Below are positions 58,768 to 64,000 of a DNA stretch of 64,000 nucleotides, piece after piece. The notes under the pieces are model-generated. The model did not search any database. It was not told where the DNA came from and saw nothing but the letters and a program-made list of their open reading frames with translations. Origin of the DNA: Methanosarcina sp. KYL-1. Its GTDB lineage: Archaea; Halobacteriota; Methanosarcinia; Methanosarcinales; Methanosarcinaceae. The stretch is taken from positions 62,001 through 126,000 of the forward strand of contig NZ_VOUA01000005.1 in NCBI RefSeq assembly GCF_024372725.1, read 5' to 3'. Position 1 is the first letter of the stretch, and every line of letters starts with the position of its first letter. A program made the translations under genes and the position numbers.

Positions 58768-59073
58768 TTACTCTGCTTCTTCCTCAGCTTCTTCGCCGGG
58801 GGCGGGGTTTCTCTTCAGGACGTATTCGTTTTCGATCTGCTTCATGCGCTGTGCGTCTGAATAGAGCTTTGCATAGCCTTTTGCTTCCTGCATACCGTAT
58901 TCGGTGACGACCCTCTGGACGACCAGCAGTTCAAGGGGGGCGTTTAACAGGGCTGCGAGCTTGTTCCTGACATCACTTCTGGAAGGGGTCGAACCTTCAT
59001 ATTTCACAATGAAATCCAGTTCCCTTCTGTTTAAAAGTACGTTATTTTTGTCTTTAAGAATCCGTATGTCCAT
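58768..59073 (-). CDS. rps24e: 30S ribosomal protein S24e
   Basis: A 101-residue protein. [19 protein letters not shown] and [18 protein letters not shown] are characteristic of S24e, and the C-terminus is a Glu/Ala-rich tail. The gene start overlaps the end of the dephospho-CoA kinase gene by 20 bases, and GGAG precedes the ATG. It forms part of the rpoE1-spt4-kinase-S24e-S27ae string. Confidence 0.96.
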   Translation of the reverse strand: MDIRILKDKNNVLLNRRELDFIVKYEGSTPSRSDVRNKLAALLNAPLELLVVQRVVTEYGMQEAKGYAKLYSDAQRMKQIENEYVLKRNPAPGEEAEEEAE

Positions 59074-59641
59074 CTAAAATTCTCCGTAACTTATTCAATT
59101 CATTATTTTGATTTTGGCCGATAAGCTTTTCGAAAAGGACCCTGATTTCTTCCTTTTTCTTTTCAGTGACCTCAACAAAGACCACGCCCTCATCGGGCTG
59201 CCCGTACAGGACCACCGCTCCCAGGGGAGCCATAATGATCACTGGAAGGGTTGCCAGGTCTTCTTCTCCCCGGACAAGGATCCTGAGAGGGGTACTGGAT
59301 TCAAATGCCCCGGAAAGGGCTTTGATCAACTCATCGGTGATAATTCCTGCAGGGTTGTCCACCGAAACTTCAGTGTAGAGACCGTCTTTATTCCGGGTTG
59401 ACACGTCTTCGGAAACCGGTTTCCTTTTGGTCCGGTTGTCCACGATACAGAGGTCCGGAACAATCCCGGCTTCGAGCAGGTGGAAGGTAGTAACATCCCC
59501 CACGGATATAAGTTTTGTGGGGTTTGCGAGCTTTCCGGCAAACTTCTCTATGGTGTCCCTGCCCGTCCCCGTGTAGAGTGTGCCAAGGGGCTTTTTCATA
59601 AGTGGGCGAAGTTCTCTTGGAAGTTCGATGTGAACACTCAA
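59054..59641 (-). CDS. GTP-dependent dephospho-CoA kinase (DUF359)
   Basis: A 195-residue protein of the DUF359 family, the archaeal GTP-dependent dephospho-CoA kinase that performs the last step of coenzyme A synthesis. Visible: [43 protein letters not shown], and [20 protein letters not shown]. CoA is also the source of the phosphopantetheine used by the carrier-protein cluster. Start is TTG 59641, with AGGTG seven bases upstream, inside the rpoE2 stop region. Confidence 0.92.
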   Translation of the reverse strand: MSVHIELPRELRPLMKKPLGTLYTGTGRDTIEKFAGKLANPTKLISVGDVTTFHLLEAGIVPDLCIVDNRTKRKPVSEDVSTRNKDGLYTEVSVDNPAGIITDELIKALSGAFESSTPLRILVRGEEDLATLPVIIMAPLGAVVLYGQPDEGVVFVEVTEKKKEEIRVLFEKLIGQNQNNELNKLRRILDGHTDS

Positions 59642-59642
59642 C

Positions 59643-59828
59643 TCAGCGCACCTTCAGAGCAAATTTATCCGAGATGTCTACCCCGAGCTTTTTTGCTATT
59701 TCCGAGCGTTCCGGGTCAAGGATAATCACAAGCCCACTCCATTCTTCCGCAAGGTCCGAAGTTCCGCAGATCGGGCAGGAGGGCCCTTCAAGGATCCTTA
59801 AACAGTGCCTGCAAACTCTTTCCGCCAT
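59643..59828 (-). CDS. spt4: Transcription elongation factor Spt4 / RNA polymerase subunit E''
   Basis: A 61-residue zinc protein with CRHC and CPICG pairs, and SGLVIILDPERSEIAKKLGV. This is archaeal Spt4, which pairs with Spt5 to keep RNA polymerase processive. Previously named RpoE''. GAGG lies before the ATG. It is directly downstream of the Rpo7 gene, the usual archaeal order. Confidence 0.95.
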   Translation of the reverse strand: MAERVCRHCLRILEGPSCPICGTSDLAEEWSGLVIILDPERSEIAKKLGVDISDKFALKVR

Positions 59829-59863
59829 GGCAAATCCTCTTCTTTTCCGGTTTAATTTCCTTT

Positions 59864-60448
59864 TCAGGCAGCCTCTTCGGCTGCAGCTTCATGCGGCTGT
59901 TTTTTCTTGCGGGCTTCTTCGAGCCACTGCAGTTTCCCAAGGGCAGTCTGGCGCATGGTAAGCCCGATCTTGCTGTCTTTCGGTTCTCTCTCATTGATGC
60001 TTACAGCAACAATCCGGGCCCGCACATGGTCTCCTTCGGAGATGGCCTTACCCCCGCCTTTGGTGACAAGCCTTGCGTTCTTGGCATCATATGAAATGAA
60101 GTCATCTGTGATCTGGCTGACGTGGAGGAGCCCGTCCATGGGCCCGAGCCCTATGAAGACCCCGAAGCCAACGGCTTCTACGACTTCGCCTTCGATGATT
60201 TCCTGAAGTTCGGGTACAAACATGACTGCCTCAAATGTCACGTCATAATATACGGCCCCGTCTCCTACGAGGATATGCCCTTCCCCGATCTCGTCGATCT
60301 TGCAAACTGCGACGAGGGCGCCCAGTTTCTTGTCAACCTGCCCCTCAAGTTTTTCCCTTAACGCGTTTTTTACGGTGGGCACCACATCTTCCCCGAGCAG
60401 GGTGGGAGGGATGCGGACCGTATCAACGAGTTTCATCATCTTATACAT
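59864..60448 (-). CDS. rpo7: RNA polymerase subunit Rpo7 (E')
   Basis: A 194-residue protein. The N-terminal RNP-like domain (MKLVDTVRIPPTLLGED) is followed by an S1-type domain (GEVVEAVGFGVFIGLGPMDGLLHVSQI). Rpo7 forms the stalk of archaeal RNA polymerase with Rpo4 and binds emerging RNA. The C-terminus is Ala/Glu-rich. The start at 60448 is preceded by GGGTGA; two in-frame ATGs follow within five codons. Confidence 0.95.
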   Translation of the reverse strand: MYKMMKLVDTVRIPPTLLGEDVVPTVKNALREKLEGQVDKKLGALVAVCKIDEIGEGHILVGDGAVYYDVTFEAVMFVPELQEIIEGEVVEAVGFGVFIGLGPMDGLLHVSQITDDFISYDAKNARLVTKGGGKAISEGDHVRARIVAVSINEREPKDSKIGLTMRQTALGKLQWLEEARKKKQPHEAAAEEAA

Positions 60449-60506
60449 CTGTTAATCACCCGTAAACACAATCTATTGCGACTCTGCAGGAATCCCCGGT
60501 GGGGTT

Positions 60507-60872
60507 TCAGGCTAGGTCCAGCCTGTTTTTCTGACGCAGAGATACTACCTGGATCCCCTTTTCAGCAAGCCTGTGCTTTAACCTTATATCGTTGGTCAGG
60601 ACCGCCGCTTCCATTTCTTCCGCAAGCTTCAGGATTATGTCGTCTGCAGGCCCTCTGACATTTATGCGTTTGCACCTGTCCAGCATGGACCTGGCGACCT
60701 TTGCGGCCATTTTGTCCGAACCTTTTTCCCGCTTTATGAGCTTTTCAATTTCAAATACAACCGCTTCCGGTACGAGAAATTCGTCAAACCCTAGCCTTTT
60801 CAGTTCTTCGAAGATATCCACTCCGAACTGGACAGGGATCATGAACCCGTTAGTATCGATTATGACCTTCAA
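60507..60872 (-). CDS. PIN-domain RNase-like protein (Fcf1/Nob1-type group)
   Basis: A 121-residue PIN domain. The acidic active-site residues are visible: IIDTNGF near the start, Glu in FEIEKLI, and [15 protein letters not shown] domains are metal-dependent RNases. Its fixed position between aIF2 gamma and Rpo7 suggests ribosome or RNA processing rather than a toxin-antitoxin role. Start is TTG 60872, which overlaps the aIF2 gamma stop (TTGA). Confidence 0.87.
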   Translation of the reverse strand: MKVIIDTNGFMIPVQFGVDIFEELKRLGFDEFLVPEAVVFEIEKLIKREKGSDKMAAKVARSMLDRCKRINVRGPADDIILKLAEEMEAAVLTNDIRLKHRLAEKGIQVVSLRQKNRLDLA

Positions 60873-62095
60873 CTCTTGATTACCCCTACCCCGATAAGCC
60901 TCCAGCGGGAATCGATTCTCCTGCTGATGGCAACCCTTGCCCCGGTTGCTGCACTTACCGGGCGCTTGAGTGCTACCTGGGCTTCATTTTTCCGGGCGCT
61001 TGTGACCACTCCCACGGTTGTGGCGGTCCCTATGTTGAGCATGAGGGGTTCACTGGTCTTGATTTCATTGATCTTTTCTTCCCTGGTCACTCCAACGACC
61101 CTTTCGAGCAGGTGCAGTTCCATGACAAACTGGTGCCTGGTCTCGGGCAGGGTCCCGGGCGCGCCTGCGACCTGTCCGGTAAGGGAGTCGCCCTTGGTCA
61201 GGGTCGGGTCCAGAAGGGTTCCCACTGCCAGCAGGCCTCCGGGGGTTGCTTCTTCCACCCTGGTCGCTCCTGCATGGATGGATGAGACCGTGGTAAGGAT
61301 GGGGACCCATTTCGTGCTACCTTCAGTGGTGATCTTGAGCCCTGGCCTGATTTCCAGTTCGTCTCCCGGGTGCAGCACGCCTTCGGTCAGGGTGCCTCCG
61401 ATAACTCCTCCGCGGATCTCGTCTATGGAAGTCCCCGGCCTGTTGATGTCAAAGGACCGTGCAATAAGCATGTGGGCAGGCATGTCCACCTTGTGGACCG
61501 GAGTCGGGATCTGCTCTTCGAGGGTTTCGATCAGGACATCGATGTTTATGTTCTGCTGGGCAGAAATCGGAATGATGGGCGCATTTTCAGCAACCGTGCC
61601 CTTGACGAATTCCTTGATCTGGTGGTAGTGCTCGATCATCTCTTCCTTTGAGACCAGGTCGATTTTGTTCTGGACGATCACAATGTTTTCCATACCCATG
61701 ATGTCCAGAGCCATCAGGTGTTCCTTTGTCTGGGGCTGGGGGCATTCTTCGTTTGCGGCAATAACAAGCACCGCGCCGTCCATGATAGCAGCTCCGGAAA
61801 GCATGGTTGCCATCAGGGTCTCGTGCCCGGGAGCATCGACAAAGGATACGGTCCTGTGCACTTCCGTTTTCTCTCCGCAGTTCGGGCAGGTCTTTTCTAC
61901 CGTGTAACCCTGCGGGAGCGGGCATTTCGGGCATTTCATGAAAGTGGAGTCCGCATACCCCAGCCTGATCGAAATTCCTCGTTTTACTTCTTCACTATGC
62001 GTATCCGTCCACACGCCTGATAAGGCTTTAACAAGCGTGGTTTTTCCATGGTCGACATGGCCTACCATGCCGATATTAACACAGGGCTGACTCAA
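60869..62095 (-). CDS. eif2g: Translation initiation factor aIF2 subunit gamma
   Basis: A 408-residue GTPase. G1 [10 protein letters not shown], zinc knuckle CPKCPLPQ...CPNCG, G3 DAPGHE, G4 NKIDLV, then two beta-barrel domains. It brings initiator methionyl-tRNA to the small ribosomal subunit together with alpha and beta. Start is TTG 62095, with GGAGG ten bases upstream. It begins a long minus-strand string of translation and transcription genes down to S27ae. Confidence 0.97.
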   Translation of the reverse strand: MSQPCVNIGMVGHVDHGKTTLVKALSGVWTDTHSEEVKRGISIRLGYADSTFMKCPKCPLPQGYTVEKTCPNCGEKTEVHRTVSFVDAPGHETLMATMLSGAAIMDGAVLVIAANEECPQPQTKEHLMALDIMGMENIVIVQNKIDLVSKEEMIEHYHQIKEFVKGTVAENAPIIPISAQQNINIDVLIETLEEQIPTPVHKVDMPAHMLIARSFDINRPGTSIDEIRGGVIGGTLTEGVLHPGDELEIRPGLKITTEGSTKWVPILTTVSSIHAGATRVEEATPGGLLAVGTLLDPTLTKGDSLTGQVAGAPGTLPETRHQFVMELHLLERVVGVTREEKINEIKTSEPLMLNIGTATTVGVVTSARKNEAQVALKRPVSAATGARVAISRRIDSRWRLIGVGVIKS

Positions 62096-62609
62096 GTTGT
62101 AATTTCCTCCAGTAGAATGGGATAATCTTATAAGGCAGGTCTTTTTCCGAAATAGGGTCGTAAGCGGGATTTTGCATTTCTGAATTCCGGGGGCTTGCAG
62201 GTTCCAATACTGATAATTTCGGTCCTGGTAATCTAATCCGTGATTCTAATTTGTGATTCTAATTCGTGATGTCCAGTATCCAATTAATTACTTCTTAATC
62301 CGTAGCTTTCCAATCCATAACTTCTTAATCCGAAGTTTGCGGCACGATTGTGAGCTGGAAAAGGATCTTTGTGGGTCCTTTATATAATTTTATGCCGATT
62401 CTTGCTGATTTATTATGGTGGTTTTTGAGCAGTTTCGGGACCCCGGAATGGTCCCCCGGACGGGTCCCGGTCCTGCATAATCGAAATCCGGATTACTCTA
62501 ATGCTAAATTTTTTATTGTGGTTTGAACCTGCAGATTCCGAGGATACTTTTAAAGTTTACGGTCTCCTGCACAATTCATATCTACTAATGCCGGAAAGCC
62601 TTAATAAAT
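62096..62609. other. Intergenic region upstream of aIF2 gamma
   Basis: About 510 bases holding the promoter of the aIF2 gamma operon. It contains short repeats (tgattctaattc-type near 62240-62265 and acttcttaatccgta-type near 62290-62340). No gene. Confidence 0.5.
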
Positions 62610-63773
62610 TTATGTGACGATCATGTCAAGTTTCTCAAGTTCCAGGGCGCGCCTGATCTCAAAGGCAAGCCTTCTTCCCGTGCTCATGGGCCTTCTCCAG
62701 AGAGAGTTGCCGTAAGAGTGCCCTACTGACATGTGCACGTTGGTCCCGCCGCCTACCCTCGGGGCGACGTCGTAGATGTAGAAGTTCAGGTCTTTGTCCA
62801 CGCAGGTCTGGAGGCAGAAGGGCCCGATAATCCCGGGGGCATAGTGTTCCTGGGTTGCCTTGACATATTTTTCTCCCATCTCGAAGACTTTTTCCAGCAG
62901 GGATTCCCGGAGTGTTGCAGAGTTGTGCCCGCAGACCGTGTATTCGGGAGTAAGCTGGTGCTCTGCGAGGGCCATCTGCTGGGGAGCCGGAAGTCTTACA
63001 TGCCCGTCAAGGCTTGTCTCAAAGCGCCAGTCAACCCCGAGGAGTTCTAACTTGCTCATTTTCGGCTCGATTGGGGAGTAGAACATGTCCAGGTTAAACA
63101 CGGGGCCAATGATGTAGCGCTCGATCCTGGCATTTTCAAGGGCTTCGGGGGTAATTACTCCCTGCTTTATGAGGGATTCGGATTTTTCCTGGTATTCCTT
63201 ATAGCTTGAGGCAGTAAAAAAGCCCCTTTCCAGCTTCTTGACCGCATGGGGAAGCTTGACCATGACAAGCTCGTTGATGTCCTTTGGGGACTCGAGCTTT
63301 TCCGGGAAGGGAAGCCCTGCCTTTTCCAGGATCCAGTAGTAGCTCTGCTGCTCGCTCCTCTCTTCGCTCCTTAGCAGGTTCCTGCTCCCAATCAGGGGGA
63401 CCCTGAAGTTCTCTTCGATCTCGTCGATGCTGCAGTATGAGGTAAAAGAACGGTTAGGGACAAAGAGCGTGTGGGAGTCAACCAGTTTCTGCTGGTTTTC
63501 CGGGAGGAGGATTTCGTTGTATTTTTTATAGATTACGGCCTCGTCAACGATTCCTCTCCGGACCTTTCCGTAGGAATCCCGCTGGGATTTAAAGTACTCA
63601 GTGTAGGTCTTTTCCCTGCCTGCCTGGCAGACGGCAAGGGTGTTGAAGTCCTCTTCGACTGCCCCATCGCAGATGTCGAGCCCGGAGTGGGAGGCAATCG
63701 TCCCGACCTTTATCTGATCAGCATACGCATAATAGTCTTCTACAATTTCCTGAATTTCTTTCCTGTCAATCAT
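62610..63773 (-). CDS. purP: PurP family: formate-dependent FAICAR synthetase
   Basis: A 387-residue ATP-grasp protein matching archaeal PurP, which uses formate and ATP to formylate AICAR in purine synthesis. Markers: IASHSGLDICDGAVEE, LIGSRNLLRSEER, and the C-terminal GGGTNVHMSVGHSYGNSLW. Methanogens often carry two PurP paralogues; only one appears to be the main enzyme, so this may be the secondary one. Start ATG 63773 follows GGGG. Confidence 0.88.
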   Translation of the reverse strand: MIDRKEIQEIVEDYYAYADQIKVGTIASHSGLDICDGAVEEDFNTLAVCQAGREKTYTEYFKSQRDSYGKVRRGIVDEAVIYKKYNEILLPENQQKLVDSHTLFVPNRSFTSYCSIDEIEENFRVPLIGSRNLLRSEERSEQQSYYWILEKAGLPFPEKLESPKDINELVMVKLPHAVKKLERGFFTASSYKEYQEKSESLIKQGVITPEALENARIERYIIGPVFNLDMFYSPIEPKMSKLELLGVDWRFETSLDGHVRLPAPQQMALAEHQLTPEYTVCGHNSATLRESLLEKVFEMGEKYVKATQEHYAPGIIGPFCLQTCVDKDLNFYIYDVAPRVGGGTNVHMSVGHSYGNSLWRRPMSTGRRLAFEIRRALELEKLDMIVT

Positions 63774-63858
63774 ATATAATGTCCCCCGGCTTTTTCCGGA
63801 TTTGGGGATGTTAAATCGTTTAAGTAGATAGTAATGTGAATAACATTCTGGATATTCT

Positions 63859-63934
63859 CAGTAAATGGTAATTGAGAATTTCACTGCTGGATATTTCAGT
63901 AAATGGCAATGGGGAATTTCATTGCTGGATATTA
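63859..63934. repeat. 38-bp tandem duplication upstream of purP
   Basis: Two near-identical 38-bp copies (63859-63896 and 63897-63934) beginning cagtaaatgg and containing gaatttca, tgctggatatt. They lie about 90-160 bases before the purP start, in its upstream region. Confidence 0.85.
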
Positions 63935-64000
63935 CAGGAGCTAATTATGATTTTGGAGTTTTATAATATCGAACATTATTTTCGATATTGAAGCTTTTTC

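Overview
The window reads as chromosomal DNA of a methanogenic archaeon of the Methanosarcina group. The main evidence is a mer gene next to an fpoF-type F420H2 dehydrogenase input subunit, disaggregatase-family surface proteins, archaeal information-processing genes (aIF2 gamma, Rpo7, Spt4, S24e, S27ae, a Kae1-Bud32 fusion), purP, GTP-dependent dephospho-CoA kinase and an archaeal cis-prenyltransferase. Strong GGAGG/GAGGTG ribosome binding sites allow many starts to be chosen, and GTG and TTG starts are common. No tRNA, rRNA, CRISPR array or intact transposase was recognised.

Layout. 1-1.6 kb: a minus-strand redox/oxygen-defence group (stand-alone desulforedoxin-like protein, two DUF2180 zinc proteins, an AhpD-like protein, truncated superoxide reductase). 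2.4-5.2 kb: mer, fpoF and nadM on the plus strand. 5.2-15.7 kb: minus-strand housekeeping and accessory genes (AK6-like kinase, a rifampicin-phosphotransferase-like PEP-utilising protein, PNPOx-like flavoprotein, cytochrome b5-like protein, SSP411/YyaL-like thioredoxin protein, rhodanese, DUF47, uppS, DUF2551). 16.5-26.3 kb: an unusual plus-strand cluster with a phosphopantetheinyl transferase, acyl carrier protein, adenylate-forming ligase, two PP-loop amide-forming ATPases, a FabG-like reductase, a DUF362-ferredoxin protein and two acyltransferases. 27.4-35.7 kb: three related beta-helix/disaggregatase-type secreted proteins. 37.3-46.3 kb: an AT-rich minus-strand surface-glycan operon (deacetylase, FemAB-like, DegT aminotransferase, DUF354, GT4, polytopic membrane protein, flippase). 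48.3-63.8 kb: core genes again, ending with purP.

The best candidate for an undescribed system is the carrier-protein cluster at 17-24 kb. A carrier protein, its own activating transferase, an activating ligase, a ketoreductase and two ATP-pyrophosphatase amide-forming enzymes, next to acyltransferases and a glycan locus, suggest carrier-bound synthesis of a small acyl or amide group, perhaps to decorate a surface polysaccharide. The product is unknown.

Two patterns run through the window. First, many intergenic leaders, often right beside a ribosome binding site, carry short tandem repeats (11-20 bp units, 3-10 copies), and one such array is in-frame inside a coding region. Second, several open reading frames have their best ribosome binding site in front of a codon other than ATG, GTG or TTG, most convincingly CTG for the SSP411-like gene at 12025. 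Two copies of a roughly 245-bp terminal-inverted-repeat element (26693-26938 and 58146-58389, opposite orientation) look like a MITE.
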